Assembly (NCBI GenBank): GCA_903870995.1
Contig: CAIQFD010000020.1
Coordinates: 54,851-118,850, forward strand
Length of the DNA: 64,000 nt
DNA from: an uncultured Methylophilaceae bacterium
GTDB lineage: Bacteria; Pseudomonadota; Gammaproteobacteria; Burkholderiales; Methylophilaceae
Direction: 5' to 3'
Position numbers and translations under genes: made by a program. Shown here piece by piece: positions 47,182 through 56,044 of the stretch; positions within the stretch are counted from its first letter, which is position 1, and every line of letters begins with the position of its first letter. Under the pieces are notes generated by a model. That model was not told the DNA's origin and made no database searches. It saw only the letters and a program-made list of their open reading frames with translations.

Positions 47182-48607
47182 TGTGAGTGTTCCCAACCGG
47201 CGCGATGAGTTAGTAGCCGCTGCGTTGGAGAACGCTGATGTGTTCAGTGCGGCAGGTGCGTTTGGTGTTGTTCAGTCAGACCCTCAGCAAATTAATGCGC
47301 TTACGAACATTTTATTTGCAAAACGACGAGACATATTAAGACTTTCGCGCTGGGAGCACTCGCCAGCAAAGGTTTTGCAGGCGATTGGTGATTACGCTAG
47401 CGATGATCAGATGATGCAAACGCGCTTGGTGCGCAATCAAAATATGCCGATGTTGGGTGAGGTTTTGGAGAAGTCGGTACAGCTTGATCGCTCTTTATTA
47501 GGTTTGGTTGCGCAGCACACAAAGGCTCCTAAAGCATTGCTGATAAAGCTTGCTCGGGATGATCAAGATGTGATGTTGCTTAAAGCAATTGCGCGAAATA
47601 CAGCTGCAGACGCTGAGGTGCTTGATGTCTTGCTTAAGCGAGAGCCGCTTAAATTAGCCGCTGAAATTGTGGCCAATCCGGCAACGACTAGTCAGATGCT
47701 CGAAATGCTATATCAGTCAGGCGATGCCTATGTGAAAGCGGCAGTGATTGGGCATCCCAACTTTGCAGGCATCAATTTAGCCAAGGTGCAAGCCGATGCA
47801 GGGCTTGCGAATAAAAAAAGCATCAAACCAACTCAAGCACAGCTTTTATTACAGCGGCAATTAGCAAAATTAGCATTATCTCAAGCGTTGTTAAGCTTGA
47901 TGGCGCAAAGCGAAGACTCAGCGGTACGCGTTGCTGTGGCAGCCAACCCAGTCTTTGTTGGCGTGCAGACCATGCTGAATGATGAAGCGCCAGCGGTGCG
48001 ACGCGCTTTAGCGGCAAGAGCAGATTTAAGCATCAACCAGATGCATGCGTTGAGTTTGGATCAAGATCTTTGGGTGCGAGTTTGGTTAGCAAGAAACCCT
48101 GCGATTGATCGAAATACTATGCTTTATTTAGCTGAAGATCTTGAGGATGAAGTGAGGCGTGGTGTTGCACGGAATAGTCGATGTCCTTTGGCATTGCTGC
48201 AAAAGTTTGCGAATGACGCCTCTGCTTGGGTGAGGGCGGCGGTGGCATATCAAGCCAATGCTAGCACAGACTTGTTAGTGGCATTAGCAACAGATCAAGA
48301 TGTTGATGTATTAAGTGGTGTTGCTTCTAACAGCCATACGCCCAAAGCAATATTGCAAGATTTAGCAGGACACGCTGAGGCGGACATTAGGCGCGGCGTA
48401 ATTTTGAATAAATCGGCAGACCGAGAAACGTTGTTGCCGATACTGCACGATGCCTACTACCTGCATCGCATGTTGTTAGTTTGGAATAAGCAATTAACGG
48501 CAGAGGATAAATGGTCGTTGCATGACGACCCAGATGAGAATGTTCGTTTTGCAGTGTTTAAGTGGTTAGGTGAAAGAATAATGAGCGCAGAACAGGCGCA
48601 ACATTAA
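47174..48607 (+). CDS. LRV/HEAT-like repeat protein
   Basis: 477 residues composed of about 24-residue helical repeats of the type D-x-VR-x-AVAxN-x(n)-L-x-L (AVAANPVFVGVQTML, DEVRRGVARNSRCPLALLQKF, SAWVRAAVAYQANASTDLLVAL). This is the leucine-rich variant (LRV) pattern. The Azotobacter LRV protein carries a 4Fe-4S cluster near its N-terminus; I see no matching Cys cluster here. GTG start at 47174 (alternative GTG 47183), overlapping the DgcB-like gene. It may be a scaffold or assembly factor for the ETF/quinone oxidoreductase. Role unknown. Confidence 0.75.
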   Translation: MNSVSVPNRRDELVAAALENADVFSAAGAFGVVQSDPQQINALTNILFAKRRDILRLSRWEHSPAKVLQAIGDYASDDQMMQTRLVRNQNMPMLGEVLEKSVQLDRSLLGLVAQHTKAPKALLIKLARDDQDVMLLKAIARNTAADAEVLDVLLKREPLKLAAEIVANPATTSQMLEMLYQSGDAYVKAAVIGHPNFAGINLAKVQADAGLANKKSIKPTQAQLLLQRQLAKLALSQALLSLMAQSEDSAVRVAVAANPVFVGVQTMLNDEAPAVRRALAARADLSINQMHALSLDQDLWVRVWLARNPAIDRNTMLYLAEDLEDEVRRGVARNSRCPLALLQKFANDASAWVRAAVAYQANASTDLLVALATDQDVDVLSGVASNSHTPKAILQDLAGHAEADIRRGVILNKSADRETLLPILHDAYYLHRMLLVWNKQLTAEDKWSLHDDPDENVRFAVFKWLGERIMSAEQAQH

Positions 48608-48651
48608 CAAGATGATTAAAAAGTCATGACAAGGGTGGATTAGGAGAAAGT

Positions 48652-49449
48652 ATGAAAATTTTAGTAGCAGTAAAACAAGTAGCAGCGCTGGATGAAGATT
48701 TTGAAATCCGCGCTGATGAAAAAGATGTGGACGAGGATTTTTTGCTCTACGACCTTAACGAATGGGATGACTTCTCTTTAGAAGAAGCCATGCGTATTAA
48801 AGAGGAGTCGCCAGACACTGAAATTGAAGTGGTGGTGGTTTCTGTTGGTCCAGACCGCGTGGATGAAAGTCTTCGTAAATGTTTGGCTAAGGGCGCAGAC
48901 CGCGCAATTCGTGTTTGGGATGATGCGGTTGAGGGTTCAGACGCAGTGGCTATTGGCAAAATGCTTGCTGCGGTAGTGAAAAAAGAAGCGCCAGATATGG
49001 TGTTTGCTGGTGTGCAATCTTCAGATCACTCACACGCTTCAACGGGCATTGCGATGGCGGCATATTTAGGCTTACCTCATGCGGCTGTGGTGGCAGATTT
49101 AAAATACAGCCCAGGTTCAAATAAAGCAACGATTCGCCGAGAACTTGAAGGCGGTATTTTGCAGGAAGTTGAGATTGCTTGCCCAGCTGTGTTAACGATT
49201 CAATTGGGTATTAACAAGCCACGCTATGCTTCACTTCGTGGTATTAAACAAGCGGCTGCTAAGCCGATTGAAGCTTGGGGATTGGGCGATATTGGCATGA
49301 GTGCTTCAGAGGTTGGTGAGGCTAGTGCAATGTCACGCGTCCGCCGTATGTATGTGCCAGAAAAAGGCCGTGCGCAGATGATTGAAGGCACGATTGCCCA
49401 ACAAGCTGCACGTATTATTGAAATCATTAAAGAATTTAAGGGAGCGTAA
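48652..49449 (+). CDS. etfB: EtfB, electron transfer flavoprotein beta subunit
   Basis: 265 residues, starting MKILVAVKQVAALDEDFEIR as in the Methylophilus W3A1 ETF that pairs with trimethylamine dehydrogenase, with the family motif VRRELEGGILQEVEI and the extended C-terminal arm SMSRVRRMYVPEKGRA. It binds AMP and forms a heterodimer with EtfA. SD AGGAG is strong. etfA starts 2 bases after its stop. Confidence 0.97.
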   Translation: MKILVAVKQVAALDEDFEIRADEKDVDEDFLLYDLNEWDDFSLEEAMRIKEESPDTEIEVVVVSVGPDRVDESLRKCLAKGADRAIRVWDDAVEGSDAVAIGKMLAAVVKKEAPDMVFAGVQSSDHSHASTGIAMAAYLGLPHAAVVADLKYSPGSNKATIRRELEGGILQEVEIACPAVLTIQLGINKPRYASLRGIKQAAAKPIEAWGLGDIGMSASEVGEASAMSRVRRMYVPEKGRAQMIEGTIAQQAARIIEIIKEFKGA

Positions 49450-49451
49450 TT

Positions 49452-50411
49452 ATGAGTAACATTTTAGTCATTGCTGAACATCGTAGTGGTGTATTGCGCC
49501 CAGTAAGTTTGGAATTGATTGCAGGCGCCCAAACGATTAAACAAGCGGGCGATAAAGTTGTTGTCGCTGTGATTGGCGCGCAAGCGGATAAATTTGTATC
49601 CGAGCTCTCAGTGGAAGGCGCAGATGAATTGGTTGTAGTGAAATCTACTAGCGTAGATTTTGATCCGGATATTTTTGAAGGTGTCGTGGCAGGCTTAATT
49701 CAAGATAAGGCACCTAAGGCCGTATTGATTCCACATTCAGTTGACTCGTATGGTTATGCAGCAACCCTCGCAGCGAAAGCAGGACATGGCTTTGCAACCG
49801 ATGTATTTAAATTGGAATATGACGGAGCCGATTTGGTGGCAACGCGCGGTGGATATAACCAAAAAGTGAACGTAGAAGTTGATTTCCCAGGAAAAACTTG
49901 CGTGGTGGTGACTGTGCGCGCAAGTGCTTACAAGCCATCAGAAAATAAAGGCAGTCCTGCGGTGAGCAATATCGATGCGACCGGCACTGCTTCACGCAGT
50001 CAAAATAAAGACTACATTGAGCTTGGTGGCGGAAATGACGTTGATATCACAACAGTGGACTTTATTGTTTCAGTGGGTCGCGGTATTGGCGAAGAGACCA
50101 ATGTGGAAGATTTCCGTGAGTTAGCAGACGAAGTGGGTGCAACGCTTTGCTGTTCACGTCCGATTGCCGATGCTGGTTGGTTACCAAAATCACGCCAAGT
50201 AGGTCAATCAGGCAAGGTAGTGGGTAACTGCAAGCTTTATCTCGCAATGGGCATTTCAGGCTCGATTCAACACATGGCGGGCATGAAGCACGTGCCTACG
50301 ATTGTCGCTGTGAATACTGACCCTGGCGCTTCAATTTTTACCATCGCTAAATACGGTATTGTGGGCGATATTTTTGATGTGCATGAAGAGTTAATGAGTC
50401 AGTTAGCTTAG
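49452..50411 (+). CDS. etfA: EtfA, electron transfer flavoprotein alpha subunit
   Basis: 319 residues. The FAD-binding C-terminal domain reads GRGIGEETNVEDF, CCSRPIADAGWLPKSRQVGQ, GISGSIQHMAGMK and VNTDPGASIF. It receives electrons from Tmd. It is the last gene of the tmd-globin-dgcB-like-LRV-etfBA run and is followed by a terminator. Confidence 0.97.
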   Translation: MSNILVIAEHRSGVLRPVSLELIAGAQTIKQAGDKVVVAVIGAQADKFVSELSVEGADELVVVKSTSVDFDPDIFEGVVAGLIQDKAPKAVLIPHSVDSYGYAATLAAKAGHGFATDVFKLEYDGADLVATRGGYNQKVNVEVDFPGKTCVVVTVRASAYKPSENKGSPAVSNIDATGTASRSQNKDYIELGGGNDVDITTVDFIVSVGRGIGEETNVEDFRELADEVGATLCCSRPIADAGWLPKSRQVGQSGKVVGNCKLYLAMGISGSIQHMAGMKHVPTIVAVNTDPGASIFTIAKYGIVGDIFDVHEELMSQLA

Positions 50412-50426
50412 GTTTGTTATCAATGA

Positions 50427-50461
50427 AAAGCTCATCCGTGGTTCTAGGGTGAGCTTTTTCA
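50427..50461 (+). terminator. Terminator after etfA
   Basis: AAAAGCTCA/TGAGCTTTTT stem with a 15-base loop, followed by further T residues. Confidence 0.85.
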
Positions 50462-50482
50462 CTTTGATTTGTTAGAGACGTA

Positions 50483-50509
50483 AAAAAAGCTGCCATTAAG
50501 GCAGCTTTC
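50483..50509 (-). terminator. Terminator of the EutQ-like cupin gene
   Basis: On the minus strand AAAGCTGCC/GGCAGCTTT is followed by seven T residues (A-run 50483-50489 on the plus strand). Confidence 0.85.
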
Positions 50510-50533
50510 TATTTGCAACTTATTAAGCTACGT

Positions 50534-50887
50534 TTATAACGGATGTACTAACGGTGCACGTTGACCGCAGAAGAATCCAACCGCGCGATTTGGTGTATCA
50601 AAAATGATATGGTCACCATCTGCGAAGTAAAGTACGTCACCTACTTTGCAGTTATATACTTTGCCTGTTTTTACTTCCTTAATGATGAACTCACCCTCTA
50701 CAACTACTTTCATTTCTTCGTAGTCGTAAGTGTAGTCAAGTGGTTTGCCTGCTTCTAAATGAAAGAAGCCGGCGCAGATTGTTTTATCTTTGCTGTTTGA
50801 TACGAATGTATCGCCAAGCCAAGCTTTAACACCTTCAACGTTCATCGAAGGTTGTTGTTCTTTTACACCTTGTTGTCTGTATTGCAT
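50534..50887 (-). CDS. EutQ-like cupin protein
   Basis: 117 residues of a single cupin domain (YEEMKVVVEGEFIIKEVKTGKVYNCKVGDVLYFADGDHIIF), closest in style to EutQ-type cupins of ethanolamine utilisation. Metal-ligand histidines are mostly replaced. No eut cluster is present. It may bind a small amine metabolite. A palindrome of NarL-type geometry lies 105-120 bases upstream. Confidence 0.75.
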   Translation of the reverse strand: MQYRQQGVKEQQPSMNVEGVKAWLGDTFVSNSKDKTICAGFFHLEAGKPLDYTYDYEEMKVVVEGEFIIKEVKTGKVYNCKVGDVLYFADGDHIIFDTPNRAVGFFCGQRAPLVHPL

Positions 50888-51182
50888 GATTAGTCCACCT
50901 TAAGTTTAAAAATATGGTTTTAAAAAAACGTTCAAATTTGTGTTTGTAAATTTAGCGAAGCTGGGTGTGCCTCGCAATACATAAGAGAAAGTACTCTTTT
51001 GAGAGTAGATACGGGTGTTATGTAATCACCAATTTTTATGAGTCTTATAGTAAGTGCTTGGGAGCTACTCAAGCAATAATCTAAAAGTAGTAATCACTAA
51101 GCATGAGGTGTTTTAATCCATTGAAAATGGAGGGCGTGGCATCAGGTACAATGCTGTCAAACGTAGCGAGAGAAAAACTAAA
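50888..51182. promoter_or_regulatory. Divergent region between cupin and MFS genes
   Basis: It contains TACTCTTTTGAGAGTA at 50992-51007, a fifth palindrome of 7-2-7 geometry. No TGAGAATT block follows at the usual offset in the plus direction, and only a loose 5-of-8 match (TATGTATT) in the minus direction. A possible minus-10 TACAAT at 51147-51152 precedes the MFS gene. GTAATCAC occurs twice (51023 and about 51100). Confidence 0.45.
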
Positions 51183-52460
51183 ATGAAACAAAACGCGGCA
51201 TTGATGCAAACAAACTCCCAAGGAAAAATCTTGCTGGGAAGCTTGGTTGGCACAACGATTGAGTTTTTTGATTTTTACATATACGCCAATGCCGCCGTGC
51301 TGGTGTTCCCTGCTCTATTTTTCCCATCCTCTAATGCGACCAATGCGATGTTGCAGTCACTCGCTACCTTTGCTATTGCCTTTTTTGCTCGTCCTCTAGG
51401 CTCTGCGGTGTTTGGCCATTTTGGTGATAGGGTGGGGCGAAAAGCGACTTTGGTCGCCGCGCTGATGACCATGGGGCTTTCAACAGTTGCCATTGGTTTG
51501 CTCCCCACTTATGCCAGTATCGGTATTGCCGCCCCTATTTTGTTAACCTTGTGCCGCTTTGGGCAGGGTTTGGGTTTAGGGGGCGAGTGGGGTGGGGCAG
51601 TCTTGTTGGCGACTGAAAATGCGCCCCCAAATAAACGGGCTTGGTATGGCATGTTCCCTCAACTTGGTGCGCCAATTGGCTTTTTGATGTCGGGTGGAAT
51701 TTTCTTGGTGTTAAGCGATAGCTTAACGAACGAACAGTTTTTTGATTTTGGTTGGCGCATCCCATTTTTAGCGAGCACATTGCTGGTCTTGGTGGGGTTG
51801 TATGTGCGCTTGAATATCACCGAAACACCCGCTTTTTTAGAATCGCTTAAATCCAACAAACGTGTCAAAGTGCCTGCGGTCACAGTATTTAAAAAGCATG
51901 GCCGTCATTTGCTTGTAGGCACATTTATCGCTTTGGCAACGTTTGTGTTGTTCTACTTGATGACGGTATTTACCCTTAGTTGGGCAACGACTAGCTTAGG
52001 ATTTTCTCGCCGTGAATTCTTGTTGATGCAGCTGTTTGCCGTTTTATTTTTTGGTTTGGCAATCCCGATTTCTGCTTTATTGGCCGATAAATTTAGTCGC
52101 AAAGTTGTGCTGATGAGCGCATCTTTAGCTATTGCAGCTTTCGGTTTGCTAATGGCACCGCTATTTGGCTCGGGCGATGTGGTCAAAATAACCTTGTTTT
52201 TATGTTTGGGGCTCGGCTTAATGGGCATGACTTACGGCCCGCTTGGTACGATGCTTTCGGAGTTGTTTCCAACAGAGGTGCGCTATACAGGCGCCTCGCT
52301 AACTTTTAATTTTGCAGGAATTTTAGGCGCTTCATTTGCTCCCTTTATAGCTACCTGGTTGGCTGGCAATTATGGCTTGAGTTATGTGGGGCTTTACTTG
52401 ACCAGTGCGGCACTGATCACATTGGTTGCCTTGGCCTTTAGCAAAACACAAGCTCAGTAA
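51183..52460 (+). CDS. MFS transporter, metabolite:H+ symporter type
   Basis: 425 residues with 12 membrane helices. MHS-family hallmarks are GTTIEFFDFYIYA at the start, GHFGDRVGRKATL after helix 2, and RFGQGLGLGGEWGGAVLLATE. This group imports organic acids, betaines and related compounds. The substrate is unknown; a quaternary amine or an osmolyte would fit the context. Confidence 0.85.
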   Translation: MKQNAALMQTNSQGKILLGSLVGTTIEFFDFYIYANAAVLVFPALFFPSSNATNAMLQSLATFAIAFFARPLGSAVFGHFGDRVGRKATLVAALMTMGLSTVAIGLLPTYASIGIAAPILLTLCRFGQGLGLGGEWGGAVLLATENAPPNKRAWYGMFPQLGAPIGFLMSGGIFLVLSDSLTNEQFFDFGWRIPFLASTLLVLVGLYVRLNITETPAFLESLKSNKRVKVPAVTVFKKHGRHLLVGTFIALATFVLFYLMTVFTLSWATTSLGFSRREFLLMQLFAVLFFGLAIPISALLADKFSRKVVLMSASLAIAAFGLLMAPLFGSGDVVKITLFLCLGLGLMGMTYGPLGTMLSELFPTEVRYTGASLTFNFAGILGASFAPFIATWLAGNYGLSYVGLYLTSAALITLVALAFSKTQAQ

Positions 52461-52463
52461 CTT

Positions 52464-53363
52464 TTATCTAAAGCCGTGATTAGGAAACATTTCACGCATT
52501 AAAAATTGCTCTAATTCAGCGGTGTCCTCTAATCTCGCTGATTTAGTGATGGTCCGCCCTTGGCGCTGTGACTCCCATTCAAAGTCTCCGCTGTAATCTT
52601 TTCGGATAATCAGAATCATTTTTCTCACAATCGCCAGCTCGATGGTTTCGTTAGGCTTTGCTTGCACATCAAATATTTCGAGCCTTGCATTGTTATAGTT
52701 GTTCTTCCAGCCTTTGAAGCTAAGTTGCGCCGTATGTAAGCCGACATCTCGAACTTGGAAAATGCCATTTGTGCCTTCTTGCGCTAAATTGCGCTTAATA
52801 ATGGCGTCGCGCTGATCTTCGTTGGGAGTGCCTCGATCCTTGGCTGTGGCGGTTTGTTCTTCCGTTTGTCTGCGTTGGCGATTCGCGTTCACCAAAGCCA
52901 TCATGTCGGTCGGCTGGTCGGTTGGCGTTGTTCGCGTTGGCTCAGATGGTTTTACTGGTAATTGAAATTGACTATTGCTTTGTTGCTTCTGTATCGCCAT
53001 GACAGGCGGCGTTGAGGCTTCTTTTTTGACGACTTTTTTATGTTTGGGTTCTGGTTTAGGCGTCTCTGGCTTTGCTGGCTCAGGAGTTGGTAATGCCGGA
53101 GGCTGAGGTTTGTTTAGTGTGATTGTTAAGGCTTGTTGTGGTGGGAAAACACTGTTGGGCTTGATTAGTTGAGGTATTACAAAAAACAACAAGACTGCAT
53201 GAACGAGCAATGAAAAGAGAATCGCAAAGCTAGTGTTGCGACTAATGCGAATATTGAGATGTGCATCGCCGATGGGCGGCAAATAGAATGCTTGCCTTGC
53301 ACCGTTAATATTGGTGTTGATCTCGGCAATTTTTTGCGCGCGGTTTATCCAAGGCAGTTTCAT
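52464..53363 (-). CDS. TonB-like proline-rich membrane-anchored protein
   Basis: 299 residues. A cytoplasmic N-terminal arm of about 45 residues precedes one membrane helix with S-x3-H (FSLLVHAVLLFFVIPQL). A Pro/Glu/Lys-rich periplasmic linker follows (PALPTPEPAKPETPKPEPKH), then a folded C-terminal domain that does not match the TonB C-terminal motif. It is probably a periplasm-spanning protein. It is located 49 bases after ftsX on the same strand. Confidence 0.65.
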   Translation of the reverse strand: MKLPWINRAQKIAEINTNINGARQAFYLPPIGDAHLNIRISRNTSFAILFSLLVHAVLLFFVIPQLIKPNSVFPPQQALTITLNKPQPPALPTPEPAKPETPKPEPKHKKVVKKEASTPPVMAIQKQQSNSQFQLPVKPSEPTRTTPTDQPTDMMALVNANRQRRQTEEQTATAKDRGTPNEDQRDAIIKRNLAQEGTNGIFQVRDVGLHTAQLSFKGWKNNYNNARLEIFDVQAKPNETIELAIVRKMILIIRKDYSGDFEWESQRQGRTITKSARLEDTAELEQFLMREMFPNHGFR

Positions 53364-53411
53364 CAAATACTTCGCTTAACTGCTAAATCGTTTCGCCAAG
53401 AATGGATTGAA

Positions 53412-54320
53412 TTATAGTTTTTCAATCTTAGCTAAAGAGCGATTAACGGCGACAAATGAACCCAGCCAGCCTAAGCCAATAGCACTTAGCAGCATGACTA
53501 GCGTAATCGTTGCGTTTGGCATGGTGATTCTAAATTGGCTGGCATATAAATCCGCAATTTCAGTGACTGATGTGTTGAATAACTCCACCACAGCTAACAC
53601 GATAAACCAAGCAGCCAAACCACCACCAAGCCCATACAACGTGCCCGCATATAAAAATGGACGGCGAATAAATTGGTTGGTGGCACCGATGAGCTTGCTG
53701 ACTTCTATTTCTTCTAGTTGCGTCATAATTTGCAGGCGGATGGTATTGCCGATAATAGCGACCAAAGCAAAGCCTAGTAGCACAACCAATACAAAAATAG
53801 CTTTTTTACCCAATTTAAGCAAAGTATCCAAACGCTTAATCCAATTGGCATCCACTTGCGCCAGCTCCACGCCACTCCATTGTTGCATCTCTTGTTGAAG
53901 GCGTTGAACGCTCTCTGGTTTGATATCTTTAGGTGTCACGAAATAGGCATCTGGCAGAGGATTTTTGCTTAGACTGGCACTAATGTCTGCTGTATCAGCA
54001 TTTTGCTGTAGTTGCTCCCAGGCACTCTCTTTGCTAACAAACTCATATTTGGCGATATCAGGATGTTTTTTTAGCTGTTCAGCAATATTGGCTTTAGCTT
54101 TACTTGAAGCATCAAGTTTTAAAAATAAGCTCAGTTGTGGCTTGCTTTCTACACTGCCAGCCACATGGCCTAAGTTGTCGATGATGGTAAATAAAATTGC
54201 AGGGAGTGAAAGAGTAACGCCCATCACACAGCACATTAAAACCGTGCCCAAGAAATTTTGACGCATACGACCAAGTACCATTTTGGCTGGTTGTATATGT
54301 TGGTTTAACCATTGATTCAT
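53412..54320 (-). CDS. ftsX: FtsX, cell-division ABC permease
   Basis: 302 residues with four membrane helices and a periplasmic domain between the first two (SKESAWEQLQQNADTAD, PDAYFVTPKD). The conserved LEEIEVSKLIGATNQFIRRPFLY follows helix 2. FtsEX controls septal peptidoglycan hydrolases. It overlaps ftsE by 4 bases. Confidence 0.95.
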   Translation of the reverse strand: MNQWLNQHIQPAKMVLGRMRQNFLGTVLMCCVMGVTLSLPAILFTIIDNLGHVAGSVESKPQLSLFLKLDASSKAKANIAEQLKKHPDIAKYEFVSKESAWEQLQQNADTADISASLSKNPLPDAYFVTPKDIKPESVQRLQQEMQQWSGVELAQVDANWIKRLDTLLKLGKKAIFVLVVLLGFALVAIIGNTIRLQIMTQLEEIEVSKLIGATNQFIRRPFLYAGTLYGLGGGLAAWFIVLAVVELFNTSVTEIADLYASQFRITMPNATITLVMLLSAIGLGWLGSFVAVNRSLAKIEKL

Positions 54321-54982
54321 GCTGATAATTCTCCATGTTGTAAATGCAGTACTTTCATGGCATTTTGCATATTTTCTGGGATATTTTGTGGCAACTCATG
54401 GCAAGCGATGATGACGGTAACGCCTACTTGTTGGAATGCGTATAAGAATCCCAAAATATCGGTGGCATAGTTTTCATCAAGGTTGCCAGTTGGTTCGTCG
54501 GCAATTAGGATAGCAGGGCGGCTCACCACTGCCCGGGCAATGGCTAAGCGTTGCTGTTCACCACCAGAAAGAGTAATTGGCATAGATTTTTCTTTTGACA
54601 GTAAGCCGACTTTATCCAAAGCGGCGCGAATACGTTTCGCTGCTTCTTCGCCCAAGATGCCATTGATATGAAGAGGTAATGCGACGTTTTCAAAGCAATT
54701 TCGGTTGTAAAGTAATTTGTGGTCTTGGAAAATCAATCCAAAGTTACGGCGTAAATAAGGGATTGCGGCCGCTTTTAATTGGCTGACGTTTTGATTGTTA
54801 ATCAGAACTGTTCCTGAAGTCGGGCGCTCAAGGCCAGCAATCAGTTTAAGTAGCGTGCTTTTGCCAGCGCCAGAAGCGCCTGTGACAAACACTAAATCAC
54901 CTTGGTTAATTTCAAATGTTATGTTTTTAATTGCATCAAAGCTACCTGGGTAGCGCTTGCTGACTCGGTCGAATTTAATCAT
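54317..54982 (-). CDS. ftsE: FtsE, cell-division ABC ATPase
   Basis: 221 residues. It has Walker [15 protein letters not shown]-loop [10 protein letters not shown], signature [15 protein letters not shown] and Walker [13 protein letters not shown]. It partners with FtsX and overlaps both neighbours by 4 bases. Confidence 0.96.
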   Translation of the reverse strand: MIKFDRVSKRYPGSFDAIKNITFEINQGDLVFVTGASGAGKSTLLKLIAGLERPTSGTVLINNQNVSQLKAAAIPYLRRNFGLIFQDHKLLYNRNCFENVALPLHINGILGEEAAKRIRAALDKVGLLSKEKSMPITLSGGEQQRLAIARAVVSRPAILIADEPTGNLDENYATDILGFLYAFQQVGVTVIIACHELPQNIPENMQNAMKVLHLQHGELSA

Positions 54983-55938
54983 TCAAATAATGCCTCTACA
55001 AACTCGCTTGCTTTAAAAGGGCGTAAATCTTCGATAGATTCGCCCACGCCGATAAATCTAATGGGGATAGGCCTTGTTTGGGCAATGGCGGCAATCACGC
55101 CACCTTTGGCCGTGCCATCTAGTTTGCTCAATACTAATCCTGTTACCCCTAGCGCATCGTCAAACGCTTTGACTTGCATCACCGCATTTTGACCGGTGTT
55201 GGCGTCCAGCACGAGTAGTACCTCATGCGGTGCACCTGGTAATGCTTTATTAATGACGCGCTTAACCTTGCTGATCTCTTCCATCAAATTGAGCTGGGTT
55301 GGCAAACGGCCAGCGGTGTCAGCCAATACAATATCGATGCCTTTTGCCTTGGCCGAATTAATCGCATCGAAAATCACAGCTGCCGCATCGCCACCTTCGC
55401 TCGCTACTACATGCACATCGTTACGCTCGCCCCAAGCTTGAAGCTGTTCGCGAGCGGCCGCTCTGAACGTATCCCCAGCGGCAATCAATACCGATTTTCC
55501 TTCTGCTTGGAATAAATAAGTAAGCTTGCCTATGGTAGTAGTTTTGCCAGCGCCGTTAACGCCTGTGAGCATAATCACAAATGGTTGGTGTTCTGTTGTA
55601 TTGAGTGGCTTCTCTAGAGGCGCTAGCAAAGCCATGAGTGACTCTTTAAGTGCGGCTTTGAGTTGAGTGGTGTCGCTTAATGCTTGGCGTGCAACGCGCT
55701 GTTTAATATCGTCGAGTAATGCCTGTGTTGCAGAGATTCCAACATCAGACGTTAGCAAAATGGTTTCGAGCTCTTCGTAAACGTCGTCATCAATCTTGCC
55801 ACCACCAAATACACTCGCAAGTTGGTTGCCAAGCTGGCTGCGAGTCCTTGATAGCCCTTGTTTTAAGCGCTCTGCCCAGCTTTTTTGGGCTGTAGCTTGG
55901 GCTTCAGGTTTTTTGTCTTTTTTGAAAAAATCGAACAT
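54979..55938 (-). CDS. ftsY: FtsY, signal recognition particle receptor
   Basis: 319 residues. A short charged N-terminal region (FFKKDKKPEAQATAQK) precedes the NG domain with P-loop GVNGAGKTTTIGKL, DTFRAAAREQLQAW, DTAGRLPTQLNLMEE and TKLDG-type LSKLDGTAKGG. It delivers ribosome-SRP complexes to the inner membrane. It heads the ftsY-ftsE-ftsX unit. Confidence 0.97.
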   Translation of the reverse strand: MFDFFKKDKKPEAQATAQKSWAERLKQGLSRTRSQLGNQLASVFGGGKIDDDVYEELETILLTSDVGISATQALLDDIKQRVARQALSDTTQLKAALKESLMALLAPLEKPLNTTEHQPFVIMLTGVNGAGKTTTIGKLTYLFQAEGKSVLIAAGDTFRAAAREQLQAWGERNDVHVVASEGGDAAAVIFDAINSAKAKGIDIVLADTAGRLPTQLNLMEEISKVKRVINKALPGAPHEVLLVLDANTGQNAVMQVKAFDDALGVTGLVLSKLDGTAKGGVIAAIAQTRPIPIRFIGVGESIEDLRPFKASEFVEALFE

Positions 55939-55980
55939 AGCATCTTATCGTGTGAGTTAATGCTATTTTAGTCGTAAAGC

Positions 55981-56016
55981 CCCCTGCACGCTATCGTCTT
56001 GATGGCGTGCAGGGGA
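55981..56016. terminator. Long hairpin between cysA and ftsY
   Basis: CCCCTGCACGC pairs perfectly with GCGTGCAGGGG (11 base pairs, 13-base loop). No T-run follows on either strand, so it may be a transcript 3' end stabiliser or a weak terminator for the cys operon. Confidence 0.5.
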
Positions 56017-56044
56017 TAAATGGATTGCAGGAGGAGAATGGTTT

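Noticed and set aside
53407..53898. 163-codon plus-strand frame opposite ftsX
   Set aside because: It lies wholly antisense to ftsX, has a Ser/Thr/Pro-rich composition typical of reverse-frame reading, and lacks a ribosome site.
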